From JANYBT01 sp038211475 (GTDB taxonomy: Bacteria; Acidobacteriota; Terriglobia; Terriglobales; Acidobacteriaceae), in contig JBBQVN010000038.1 in NCBI GenBank assembly GCA_038211475.1, positions 1 to 27,310 of the forward strand: 27,310 nucleotides of DNA, given 5' to 3'. A program made the translations under genes and the position numbers. The notes under the pieces are model-generated. The model ran no database searches. It was not told the DNA's origin and was given only the letters and a program-made list of their open reading frames with translations. Position 1 is the stretch's first letter, and each line of letters starts with the position of its first letter. Positions 14,692 through 22,050 of the stretch are shown here, piece after piece.

Positions 14692-15114
14692 ATGGCTGAC
14701 TATTCCCTTTTCCCTACCGTGAACGCGACGTTGAACGGGACCAGCGCGGTGTTGCTGGTAACCGGGCGGACGCTGATAGTGCGGGGCAACAAGGCGGCGC
14801 ACCGGGGAGTGATGCTGGCGGCGATGGCGGTTTCAACCACGTTTCTGGCGTCGTACTTGTATTACCACTATCACGTGGGGTCGGTGCATTTCCGGGGGAC
14901 GGGATGGTCGCGGCCGTTGTATTTCAGCATCCTGATTTCGCACACGATTCTAGCGGTGGTGATTGTGCCGATGATTTTGATCACTCTGAGCCGCGCGCTG
15001 CGGGAGCGTTTTGACCGGCACCGTGCGATTGCGCGATGGACGTATCCGTTGTGGCTCTATGTCTCAGTGACGGGCGTGATTGTGTACCTGATGCTGTATC
15101 ACATTTTTGTTTAG
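14692..15114 (+). CDS. DUF420 membrane protein, CtaM-like oxidase assembly factor
   Basis: The 140-residue protein has four hydrophobic helices and the DUF420 residue pattern: NATLNGTSA near the start, H38, SYLYYHYHVGSVHFRG (54-69) with H59 and H61, RPLYFSILISHTILA with H84, and H110. In Firmicutes the related CtaM (YozB) protein is needed for assembly of haem A-containing oxidases. Here it follows haem A and haem O synthases, which supports the same role. ATG at 14692 is preferred over the TTG one codon earlier. Four bases separate its stop from the next start. Confidence 0.88.
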   Translation: MADYSLFPTVNATLNGTSAVLLVTGRTLIVRGNKAAHRGVMLAAMAVSTTFLASYLYYHYHVGSVHFRGTGWSRPLYFSILISHTILAVVIVPMILITLSRALRERFDRHRAIARWTYPLWLYVSVTGVIVYLMLYHIFV

Positions 15115-15118
15115 GCCT

Positions 15119-15973
15119 ATGGAAAATGCAGAGGTTGTCGCTTCCCCTCCCCGGCACCGCATGAGCAGCCGCCAGCGGCTGCTTTTCTTTGTGACGGCGT
15201 GGTTGATCGTGCTGATGCCGTTCCTGTTCTGGTGGAACACCTGGTTCGGACGTCACCTCACCCCCAAGCAAATGACGGAGTATTTGCGCGATGAACAGCA
15301 TCCGCGGCACATTCAGCACGCGCTCATTCAGATGGGCGAGCGTATGTCGCAACGCGATGCAGCGGTGAAGTTCTACTATCCAGAACTGATCAGGCTGGCG
15401 AAGAATCCGGTGGAGGAAGTGCGGAATACGGACGGCTGGGTGATGGGACAGGACACGCAAGGGGTGGGATTCCACGAGGCACTGCTGGCGATGTTGAATG
15501 ATCCCTCGCCGATGGTGAGAGGCAATGCCGCGCTGTCGCTGGTGCGGTTTGGAGATGCCACGGGGCGTCCACAAATTGTGGCGCTGCTGCAGCCCTCGAC
15601 GGTGACCGCACCGAGCTCGGGGGTGATCGGCGATGCCAGCAAGCCGGGGACGGCCATTCATCAGGGAGGGCTGGTGGCAAAGATCACGAACGGCGGGGAG
15701 AGTACCGAGGTGAGGTCGCCGATTCCCGGGCGGATTCAGTCGCTGTTCGTCGGGACTGGGCACAAGGTGGGGGTGAATGAGCCGGTGGCCGTGATACAAC
15801 CGGAAACCGAGCAGGTGTGGGATGCCCTGCGAGCGCTCTACGTAGTCGGACAATTGGAAGACCTGGAGTTCGTGGAACCCTACGAACGTGAACTGCGGGA
15901 AATACCGGACCGGGTGAGGCAGCAGGCGAAAGCCACGGCGAACGCGATTCGTGAGCGGGCGCAGAGGCAGTGA
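15119..15973 (+). CDS. Membrane-anchored HEAT-repeat and lipoyl-like (barrel-sandwich) protein
   Basis: The 284-residue protein has one transmembrane helix (about 20-40), then HEAT-like helical repeats (about 50-158, for example EALLAMLNDPSPMVRGNAAL). Next comes a two-part barrel-sandwich fold like a HlyD or biotinyl/lipoyl domain: TVTAPSSGVI (161-170) to LVAKI, then EVRSPIPGRIQSLFVGTGHK (197-216) and VGVNEPVAVI. The usual biotin/lipoyl lysine is absent, since SPIPGRI stands where the lysine hairpin would be. This looks like a binding or adaptor fold rather than a carrier of a cofactor. A charged helical tail closes it. I do not recognise a named family. The start at 15119 is four bases after the DUF420 stop, and its own stop overlaps the next start (GTGA), placing it inside the haem A/oxidase assembly run. 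Confidence 0.8.
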   Translation: MENAEVVASPPRHRMSSRQRLLFFVTAWLIVLMPFLFWWNTWFGRHLTPKQMTEYLRDEQHPRHIQHALIQMGERMSQRDAAVKFYYPELIRLAKNPVEEVRNTDGWVMGQDTQGVGFHEALLAMLNDPSPMVRGNAALSLVRFGDATGRPQIVALLQPSTVTAPSSGVIGDASKPGTAIHQGGLVAKITNGGESTEVRSPIPGRIQSLFVGTGHKVGVNEPVAVIQPETEQVWDALRALYVVGQLEDLEFVEPYERELREIPDRVRQQAKATANAIRERAQRQ

Positions 15974-16578
15974 GGCGCAGGCGATTTCTGTGGCTCGTGG
16001 TGGTGCTCAGCGCGGTGCTGCTGCTGTTGCGACAATCTGGCTGGTGGCTGATTTCCGAGGAGACCGAACCGGCCCATACAGACGCGGCGATCGTGTTGCA
16101 AGGATCGATTTTGGGTGAGCGGGCGCGCCTGGCTGGGGCCATGCACCTACTGCAGGATGGGAGGGTGAGCCGGGTGCTGCTGAGTGTGCCCAAGGAGTCG
16201 TACTGGGGTGAAGCGATGGTTCCAGCGGCCCGCGGCTATATCCAGAGACTGTTTGGAAGCGACGCAGCCCAGCGGCTTGATTTCTGCGAGACCGGGCCGG
16301 CAGTGAACTCGACCGAGGAGGAGGCTGCCATCTTAGCGGAGTGCGTGCGAACGCAAGGGTGGCAGTCCATTCGGGTGGTGACGTCGGACTACCATACGAG
16401 ACGGGCGGGGATGATTTGGCGCAAGACGGTGCACGCTGCGGGCCTGCCGGTGAAGATGACGATTCACGGAGTAGAAGACCCCGAGTATCGGGCGGCGGGG
16501 TGGTGGCGGGAGCGGCGGTACGCGAAGACGTGGTTTCTGGAGTTCACGAAGCTGGTGTGGACCGAGCTAAACGGGTGA
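15970..16578 (+). CDS. DUF218/YdcF-like membrane-anchored protein
   Basis: The 202-residue protein has an N-terminal hydrophobic helix (about 6-22) and then a DUF218 domain: AAIVLQGSILGERARLAGAM (39-58), VSRVLLSVP (66-74), the motif NSTEEEA (113-119) and VTSDYHTRRAGMIW (137-150). Proteins of this family include ElyC/SanA-type envelope proteins, and their biochemical activity is mostly unsettled. GTG at 15970 overlaps the previous stop by four bases, so it is coupled to the HEAT/lipoyl gene. It is the last gene of the run that began with ctaA. It converges on the ferredoxin gene across a 69-base gap that holds several GTGAGTC strings but no clear terminator. Confidence 0.85.
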   Translation: MRRRRFLWLVVVLSAVLLLLRQSGWWLISEETEPAHTDAAIVLQGSILGERARLAGAMHLLQDGRVSRVLLSVPKESYWGEAMVPAARGYIQRLFGSDAAQRLDFCETGPAVNSTEEEAAILAECVRTQGWQSIRVVTSDYHTRRAGMIWRKTVHAAGLPVKMTIHGVEDPEYRAAGWWRERRYAKTWFLEFTKLVWTELNG

Positions 16579-16647
16579 GTCGAGTCAGCGCGAGACTAAT
16601 TGAGTGAGTCAAGCCTGGTGAGTCTAGCGAGCGAATTTGGCCGTTAG

Positions 16648-17028
16648 TTAGATGGCCATGGGGCCGACTTCTTTTTCAACTTCCGCGATGTCGACCATCA
16701 CGATGGCATCCCACGGACAACCGTCGAGGAAAGCGCCGTCGGGCCCCTTGCTGAGACACTTCTTGCAGCCAATGCATAGGATGGGATCGACCTGGATGCG
16801 GCCAAAGGGAGGATGGTCTTCGTCGGGAACCCAGAACATGCAGTCTTCAACCGGACAATATTCCACGCAGGCCGGGGAGCCGGCGCAACCGGTGCAACAC
16901 TCGGTAATGACGGCCAACTCTTTGGGCTTCTTCTTGCGGGGGGTGACGATGCCCTTGGAACGGGGTTCAAACTTCTGATCGTCGGGGACCATCCCGGCAG
17001 CTTTGGCGGCGGTAGCTTCAACACCCAT
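16648..17028 (-). CDS. Ferredoxin with two [4Fe-4S] clusters
   Basis: The 126-residue protein has a 40-residue basic lead (TPRKKKPKE) and two cysteine sets. The first is C45, C48, C54 and C58 with C63 nearby (CTGCAGSPACVEYCP), with one extra residue in the middle spacer. The second is C85, C88, C91 and C104 (CIGCKKC, then GCP), with a 12-residue insertion before the last cysteine. It is a cytoplasmic electron carrier of unknown partner. C44 and C63 are extra cysteines. The gene stands alone on the minus strand. A TATAAT box begins nine bases before its ATG, so the message may be leaderless or nearly so. Confidence 0.88.
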   Translation of the reverse strand: MGVEATAAKAAGMVPDDQKFEPRSKGIVTPRKKKPKELAVITECCTGCAGSPACVEYCPVEDCMFWVPDEDHPPFGRIQVDPILCIGCKKCLSKGPDGAFLDGCPWDAIVMVDIAEVEKEVGPMAI

Positions 17029-17036
17029 GGGGGTTG

Positions 17037-17042
17037 ATTATA
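17037..17042 (-). promoter_or_regulatory. -10 box of the ferredoxin promoter
   Basis: Read on the minus strand the hexamer is a perfect TATAAT. Transcription would start about seven bases further, almost on the ATG at 17028, leaving little or no room for a ribosome site. None is visible. The -35 region falls inside the inverted repeat at 17049-17066 and matches the consensus poorly, which suits an activator-dependent promoter. Confidence 0.55.
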
Positions 17043-17048
17043 ACGCGA

Positions 17049-17066
17049 GTCACAGGGGTTTGTGAC
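17049..17066. promoter_or_regulatory. Inverted repeat, possible operator between ferredoxin and ssb
   Basis: GTCACA, six bases (GGGGTT), then TGTGAC form a perfect 6-base inverted repeat of 18 bases. It covers the -35 region of the ferredoxin promoter and lies about 150 bases before ssb. The half-sites are the reverse of a CRP/FNR-like arrangement (TGTGA-N6-TCACA), so it is not a standard site for those regulators. A dimeric regulator or a small hairpin are both possible. Confidence 0.45.
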
Positions 17067-17214
17067 ATGGGAAATCGGCGGGGCAGAGTCTCTGCTATAG
17101 TGAGGGCGAGTTATTAGGCAGGACCCTGAGTGCAATTTCATTTCCTGGTTCGTCGCGTCTGGCCACCTCTTGGTCCGGCTCCAGCCCGCGACGAAAAACG
17201 GCGAGGAGCTTTCT

Positions 17215-17691
17215 ATGGCAAAGAGCGTGAACAAGGTAATTTTGTTAGGAAATCTGGGGAAAGACCCAGAACTGAAGTACACACCCAATCAAGTTGCAGT
17301 CTTGAAGATGTCTATCGCCACCAACGAGCGGTTTAAAGACAAAGAGGGACAGTGGCAGGACCGGACGGAATGGCACAACGTGGTGTTTTGGCAGCGTCTG
17401 GCCGAGGTCGCAGCCCAATACTTGAAAAAGGGCAGCAAAGTTTACCTCGAGGGCAGACTGCAGACGCGCTCCTGGGACGACAAGCAAACCAATCAGAAGA
17501 AATACATGACTGAGGTGGTGGTGGACGAGATGGTTCTGCTGGGCGGACGCGGTACGGGCGAGGGCGGGTCGGGCCACTCAGGCGAAGGAGCCGAGGAATC
17601 GCGGGCGGGGTCGAACAGCTACGACCAGCAGGTGCCAGATTCAGAGCACGCACAGTCGTCGCCGATCGCGGACGAAGACATCCCGTTCTAG
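17215..17691 (+). CDS. ssb: Single-stranded DNA-binding protein
   Basis: The 158-residue protein starts MAKSVNKVILLGNLGKDPEL, continues with the OB fold including EWHNVVFWQRLAEVAAQYLKKGSKVYLEGRL, and ends with the acidic tip DEDIPF that recruits replication and repair partners. A glycine/serine-rich linker (about 110-150) joins the two. It coats single-stranded DNA as a tetramer during replication, repair and recombination. The ATG at 17215 is chosen because GAGGAG sits at 17203-17208 and the protein begins exactly at the family start. A longer frame upstream adds 15 unrelated residues. A TATAGT box at 17096-17101 may be its -10. Confidence 0.96.
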   Translation: MAKSVNKVILLGNLGKDPELKYTPNQVAVLKMSIATNERFKDKEGQWQDRTEWHNVVFWQRLAEVAAQYLKKGSKVYLEGRLQTRSWDDKQTNQKKYMTEVVVDEMVLLGGRGTGEGGSGHSGEGAEESRAGSNSYDQQVPDSEHAQSSPIADEDIPF

Positions 17692-18173
17692 GCGAATTCC
17701 TCTCCGGGCGACCGCAAGGGCTGGCATAAAGCCGGAGGTTGCGGCTGCGGGGCTGTCAGCACGCCAGAGACACATACTCGTCAGCGCTGGCAGCTGAGTG
17801 TGAATTGAGCGGTTGGCGTCCTCGCTCCAACGAAATCCCGGCCCTCGCAGCGAGGGATTGCGGGTGCCATCCGCCGCGAATCCGTGTGATTCTAATTTTT
17901 TTTCGTGTCTCCTCTCTCTCGGCGAATGCCAGACCTTGGTGCAGCTCTCTGATGGCTGATCGATGTGGTGAGAGTTGCGTCCGAAACTTGGTTCCGGCCT
18001 TTCCTTTAAGGTTGATCTCGATCTCCTGAAGGCGCTGGTTGGCTTCCTTCCAGTTAGCGAGGGCCGGGGCCTCGTGAGTGGGAGATGCCTTCGCGGTTTC
18101 ACGGGCGAGAGAATTCAACTGTTAAGATACGAGATTGCTGCAAGAGAGCGTCCCCTCTTTGAAAGGGTTGGCC
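17692..18173. other. Intergenic stretch with no assured gene
   Basis: About 480 bases separate ssb from the glycosyltransferase. They contain T-rich and pyrimidine-rich runs (for example AATTTTTTTTCG near 17896) and one minus-strand frame described separately. I see no strong hairpin-plus-T terminator after ssb and no RNA gene fold that I can name. Confidence 0.5.
17756..18118 (-). CDS. Doubtful hypothetical protein
   Basis: A 120-residue minus-strand frame starts with TTG. Its first 75 residues have a helical, charged character (for example LANWKEANQRLQEIEINLK and HQGLAFAEREETRKK) unlike a random shadow. The rest is low in hydrophobic core and ends in CVS-like sequence without a pattern. 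No ribosome site is seen. It may be a small gene whose true end was lost, or a chance frame in a 480-base gap. Confidence 0.25.
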   Translation of the reverse strand: MNSLARETAKASPTHEAPALANWKEANQRLQEIEINLKGKAGTKFRTQLSPHRSAIRELHQGLAFAEREETRKKIRITRIRGGWHPQSLAARAGISLERGRQPLNSHSAASADEYVSLAC

Positions 18174-18908
18174 GTGAAACTGTCTGTCGTGATGCCTGTG
18201 TTCAACGAAGTTGGCACCCTGCGGGAAGTGGTTGGCAGAGTGCTTTCCGTCCCTCTGGAGATCGAACTGATCTGCGTGGATGATGGTTCGCGGGACGGGT
18301 CGAGCGAACTACTGCAGCGGTTGCAGGCGGAACATACGCAGATGAGAGTTTTTCTGCAACCGCAAAATCGGGGCAAGGGAGCAGCTTTGCGACGCGGGAT
18401 TGAAGCCGCGACCGGCGACTATGTGATTATCCAGGATGCCGACCTCGAATACGACCCGGAAGAATATCCCGCGCTGCTGCTTCCGCTGCTGCAAGGGAAA
18501 GCGGATGTGGTGTACGGGTCGCGCTTTCTCGGCGGAGGGCCGCACCGCGTGCTCTATTTTTGGCATTCGGTGGCAAATTGGGTGCTGACGTTGCTCTCTA
18601 ACGCGCTGACCAATATCAACCTCACCGACATGGAAACCTGCTTCAAGATGTTTCGACGAGAGGTGATCCAATCGATTCCGATCGAGGAAGATCGTTTTGG
18701 GTTTGAGCCCGAGATTACGGTGAAAATTGCGAAGCGCCGGCTCCGCGTGTACGAAGTGGGCATCAGCTATTCGGGACGAACTTATGAGGAAGGGAAAAAA
18801 ATCGGGTGGAGAGATGGGATCCGCGCGTTGTGGTGTTTGCTGAAGTACTCGCTCCTGGAACGTGCGCATGCGAAGCCGGGCACCAAACCCGCACCACAAG
18901 CTAGCTAG
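18174..18908 (+). CDS. Glycosyltransferase family 2, dolichol-phosphate-mannose-synthase-like
   Basis: The 244-residue protein starts MKLSVVMPVFNE, the normal opening of the GT-A fold. It has the nucleotide-sugar site DDGS (36-39), NRGKGAALRRG (65-75), the metal motif in QDADLEYDPEEY (87-98), and GSRF (115-118) followed by the DPM1/GtrB-like string TDMETCFKMFRREV (151-164). It has no C-terminal membrane helices, so it probably moves a sugar to a lipid phosphate at the inner face of the membrane. GTG at 18174 is chosen over a TTG 39 bases earlier because GAAAGGG at 18161-18167 is well spaced and the protein begins at the family start. The acceptor is unknown. The polysaccharide flippase lies 1.2 kb downstream. 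Confidence 0.9.
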   Translation: MKLSVVMPVFNEVGTLREVVGRVLSVPLEIELICVDDGSRDGSSELLQRLQAEHTQMRVFLQPQNRGKGAALRRGIEAATGDYVIIQDADLEYDPEEYPALLLPLLQGKADVVYGSRFLGGGPHRVLYFWHSVANWVLTLLSNALTNINLTDMETCFKMFRREVIQSIPIEEDRFGFEPEITVKIAKRRLRVYEVGISYSGRTYEEGKKIGWRDGIRALWCLLKYSLLERAHAKPGTKPAPQAS

Positions 18909-19306
18909 TGGATGGGAACCTTGCGATCCTGAACTTTATTGCTCGTCGAGGCGTTGCCTGCGGTTCTGCCCCCCTTAGGCTTTTGATAGGTCGCGTTGAC
19001 GGCGTCACTTCGACCGTCCGGCGCCTTCTTTTCAACTTTGCGTGCCGTGGGCGGAGTGGAACCACGGTGCTTGGCCGATACTGCCTCGGTCTTTTCCAAG
19101 CCCACCAGTTCCTTTCGCGATGGGTTCGCCGGAACCGCCCCTGTTATTGCGTGATGCTTGGTCGGCACAGATCCCCCGGGAGCTGAGTACAGCGACTTGC
19201 TGGAATGGCGATACACAGGGTGGGTCGATGGTTTCTGAGCGGAAGCGGGAATCGCCACCAAAATAACGGCGGCAAGCAGACTTTTCATCGCTGACATCTT
19301 TTTCAT
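18905..19306 (-). CDS. Small secreted basic hypothetical protein
   Basis: The 133-residue protein starts with a clear signal peptide (basic MKKMSAMK, hydrophobic core, ASA cleavage site before residue 24). The mature part is rich in Lys, Arg, His, Ser, Thr and Pro, has no cysteine, and seems disordered. I do not recognise it. It converges on the glycosyltransferase, and the two stop codons share the palindrome CTAG at 18905-18908. A TATACT box (minus strand, 19338-19343) may be its -10. The charged mature part could bind an acidic polysaccharide, but that is only a guess. Confidence 0.7.
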   Translation of the reverse strand: MKKMSAMKSLLAAVILVAIPASAQKPSTHPVYRHSSKSLYSAPGGSVPTKHHAITGAVPANPSRKELVGLEKTEAVSAKHRGSTPPTARKVEKKAPDGRSDAVNATYQKPKGGRTAGNASTSNKVQDRKVPIH

Positions 19307-19405
19307 GACTGACCTAAAGGACTGCGCTTGTATTCATAGTATAAGGCAAGAGCTACCTTCGCTGCACCGCTGACGGGCTAGGGTAATCTAGACGGGGGAC
19401 TGCCG

Positions 19406-20149
19406 GTGATACGAGCAAGCAGAATCGACGACATACGATCGCTTCAGTCCGGCGACGTGCATGTCTGGCGGGTGAATCTAGCCCCAGCGAACAGCACTTG
19501 GCGGACCATGCAAGCCACATTGTCGGAGGAGGAGCGGGCGCGGGCCTCGCGGTTTCGCTTTGAGGCGGACCGCCGTCGCTTTGTGATCACGCGGGCGAAT
19601 CTGCGACGTCTGCTGGGAGAGTACCTGGGGTGCTGCGGAACCGAAATCAACTTTTGCTATTCTAGTCACGGGAAACCAAGCTTGTCTGAAAGTGCCTCCG
19701 ATATTCGATTCAACGTCACGCACTCGGGGGATGTCGCCCTGCTTGGATTCGTTCAGAGCTGTGAGATTGGAATTGATGTGGAACAGGTGCGTCAAAATGA
19801 GGAACTGGACAAGCTGGCGGAACGGTTCTTCTCACTGCGGGAAAGGGAGCAAGTGCTAGGGCTGACGGGCGAGGAAAAACAGACGGCGTTCTACCGAATC
19901 TGGACGCGAAAAGAAGCCTATGTAAAAGCTTTAGGCTGCGGGATATCGCTGGCACTGGATAGCTTCGACACGTCTCAGGCAGGTGCAAAACCAGCGGATT
20001 TGCGGGTTGATCATCTGGATGCCGCATCCCCATCCCGATGGAGGCTGTGGGATGTGGACGCCGGGGAAGGCTACTCGGGAGCTGTAGCGGTGGAGGCCTT
20101 CATGGCAGAACCGCGGGTGTGTCTGTGGTTGGCGCAGGACCAAGCATGA
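19406..20149 (+). CDS. 4'-phosphopantetheinyl transferase, Sfp type
   Basis: The 247-residue protein moves the phosphopantetheine arm from coenzyme A to a serine of carrier proteins. Motifs are present in order: the ADRRRFVITRANLRRLLG stretch (54-71), FNVTHSGD (102-109), the metal motif GIDVE (122-126), and WTRKEAYVKALG (166-177). Length and motifs fit the two-domain Sfp/EntD group that serves polyketide and non-ribosomal peptide enzymes, and sometimes fatty acid synthase. GTG at 19406 follows a GGGGGA. The stop overlaps the flippase start (ATGA), so both are made together. No polyketide synthase or peptide synthetase gene is in the window, so the target carrier protein is unknown. Confidence 0.92.
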   Translation: MIRASRIDDIRSLQSGDVHVWRVNLAPANSTWRTMQATLSEEERARASRFRFEADRRRFVITRANLRRLLGEYLGCCGTEINFCYSSHGKPSLSESASDIRFNVTHSGDVALLGFVQSCEIGIDVEQVRQNEELDKLAERFFSLREREQVLGLTGEEKQTAFYRIWTRKEAYVKALGCGISLALDSFDTSQAGAKPADLRVDHLDAASPSRWRLWDVDAGEGYSGAVAVEAFMAEPRVCLWLAQDQA

Positions 20150-21741
20150 AGGGGTTTGATAAGGTCCAAGCGCTCAAGAATGTGGGATCGAGTTGGTTTG
20201 GGCTGGGCGTTACCATCGCGGTGGGGATTCTCCTTTCCCCCTACATCATTCACCATCTGGGCGATGAAGCCTACGGCATCTGGGTGTTGGTCTTCTCCCT
20301 CACCGGCTATTACGGGCTCTTCGACCTGGGCATCCGATCGTCGATTATCCGCTTCGTATCGAAATACCGCGCTGTGGATGACCAGAATGAACTCACCAAG
20401 CTTCTGAACACCACGCTTTTCGGCTACATCGGTGTAGCCATGCTCCTGCTTACGTTGACCGGCGTTGGTGCTGTGTATGTCGACCGGCTGTTCCATGTGG
20501 CCCCGGCGCTTACGTCCACTGTCCGATGGGTGTTCGTGATGGTGGGAGCCTCGCTCGCATTGGGATTTCCCCTGGGAATGTTCGGCGGAGTTTTGGAGGG
20601 ACTGCAACGCTTCTACTGGCTCAACATGACCAACGTGCTGGCGATGCTGGTGCGAGCTGCGCTCACCGTGGTCGCGCTGCATTACGGATATGGACTGTTG
20701 ATGGTGACGTTCATCACCGTGTTGCTGCCGATGATCTCCGCGGTCGTCCGGATGCTGGTGGTGTTCCGGCTGCTGCCCATTCGGTACGGATTGCAGTATG
20801 TCAGCCGTTCTTCTTTGCGACAGGTGGGAAACTATGGGGCGGTCACCTTCATGATCATCGTGGCCGCCCGCCTACGCTTTAAAACCGACGCAATGGTAAT
20901 CGGAGCGTTCCTATCGTCGTCGGCAATTACTTTTTTCTCAATTGGGGCTCGTCCAGTGGACTACGCGGCGGAGATTGTGTCGAGTCTGGCGCAAATTTTC
21001 ACGCCGATGTCGAGCCACTTTGATGCGCGAGGCGACCGCCAGACCCTCCGCAACATTTTTGTTCTGGGCAATCGAGCGTGTGCGCTGGTCATGTTTCCGC
21101 TGACTGCGGTACTGCTTGTGCTGGGCAAGGCGATCATCGAAGTTTGGGTGGGAGCGAAGTATGTTTCCAGCTACCCGGTGATGGTGGTGTTGCTGATTCC
21201 GGTCGCGATCTGGAGCGCCCAAGCGACATCCGGCCGCGTGCTGATGGGAATGGGTCGACACAAAACGCTGGCCATGGTCACGTTGGGGGAAGGCATTGCG
21301 AACTTGGTTTTGAGCATCGTACTGGTGCAAAGATTTGGGATTCTTGGGGATGCGTTTGGCACAGCGATCCCGTTGTTTCTAACCTGTACGCTGTTTCTGC
21401 CGCGCCACCTGTGCAAGGAGTTGGAGGTTCCGGTGGGCCATTTTCTGGTGGAGGCGTACTCGCTACCTCTGAGCTTGAGCGCAGTCTTGGCAATTGTCTT
21501 GTTTGGGCTTCAGAGCTGGTTCCGTGCTCACAACTATTGGCAATTGCTGTTTCAGATTGGAGTCGGAGGAGGTCTGTACTGCGGAATGTTGCTATGGTAT
21601 CTGCTCCACGGAGGGCACCTGGGAGTGCGGCTTCCTGGGCGACTCGGAGCCATGTTCGGGAGTGCCGCCACGGCTCCCCGGTCATCCATGGACACACCAG
21701 CCGAACTCGACGGTGTGCTGGACAAAGAAGGTGGGCTCTGA
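20146..21741 (+). CDS. Polysaccharide flippase (Wzx/MOP superfamily)
   Basis: The 531-residue membrane protein has about 12-14 hydrophobic helices. Its opening is typical of polysaccharide flippases: NVGSSWFGLGVTIAVGILLS, then YIIHHLGDEAYGIWVLVFS and LTGYYGLFDLGIRSSIIRFV. It should turn a lipid-linked sugar unit across the membrane for assembly outside. A 45-residue polar tail ends it. The ATG at 20146 overlaps the transferase stop by four bases, so I reject the longer frame that runs back through that gene. The glycosyltransferase upstream and the lyase downstream support an exopolysaccharide role. Confidence 0.9.
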   Translation: MKGFDKVQALKNVGSSWFGLGVTIAVGILLSPYIIHHLGDEAYGIWVLVFSLTGYYGLFDLGIRSSIIRFVSKYRAVDDQNELTKLLNTTLFGYIGVAMLLLTLTGVGAVYVDRLFHVAPALTSTVRWVFVMVGASLALGFPLGMFGGVLEGLQRFYWLNMTNVLAMLVRAALTVVALHYGYGLLMVTFITVLLPMISAVVRMLVVFRLLPIRYGLQYVSRSSLRQVGNYGAVTFMIIVAARLRFKTDAMVIGAFLSSSAITFFSIGARPVDYAAEIVSSLAQIFTPMSSHFDARGDRQTLRNIFVLGNRACALVMFPLTAVLLVLGKAIIEVWVGAKYVSSYPVMVVLLIPVAIWSAQATSGRVLMGMGRHKTLAMVTLGEGIANLVLSIVLVQRFGILGDAFGTAIPLFLTCTLFLPRHLCKELEVPVGHFLVEAYSLPLSLSAVLAIVLFGLQSWFRAHNYWQLLFQIGVGGGLYCGMLLWYLLHGGHLGVRLPGRLGAMFGSAATAPRSSMDTPAELDGVLDKEGGL

Positions 21742-22050
21742 GAGTTTTCAATCCGCTGCTTCCTGAGATCATGGCAACAAATTACCCTGGTAACTTGACG
21801 CATCCGCAGTGGATGATTGACACTGGACGTGCCGCTTTTTGCCATTCCGGAGAGGTGTCTGCCCTCTAGAATCAGATTTGGCAGCAACCCTCAATTCAAG
21901 AACAGCTTGCGAGAGACTGCTGAGGTCAGCAGAGGATCAAATCGCAGCGTCGCCAGTAGTTCGAGAATGAAGGTGTGTTTGGCGGTGCGGGGTAGAGCAG
22001 AGCCTAATCCAGTTTTAAAAAAAACATTCACAAGGTGGAGGTCCAGTCAT
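21742..22050. other. 309-base leader between flippase and sulfate-activation gene
   Basis: This stretch holds no separate gene. CTGCTG-AGGT-CAGCAG at 21917-21932 is a perfect 6-base hairpin, and TAGAAT at 21867-21872 is a possible -10. An in-frame ATG at 21967 could add 28 residues to the downstream protein. It has no good ribosome site, and the added residues do not look like the family. A leader of this length before a sulfate gene invites a search for a riboswitch or attenuator, but I recognise no known fold. Confidence 0.4.

Noticed and set aside
17049..17066. CRP/FNR binding site
   Set aside because: The half-sites are in the opposite order (TCACA-N6-TGTGA), so it does not match the consensus. 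It is kept only as an unnamed inverted repeat.
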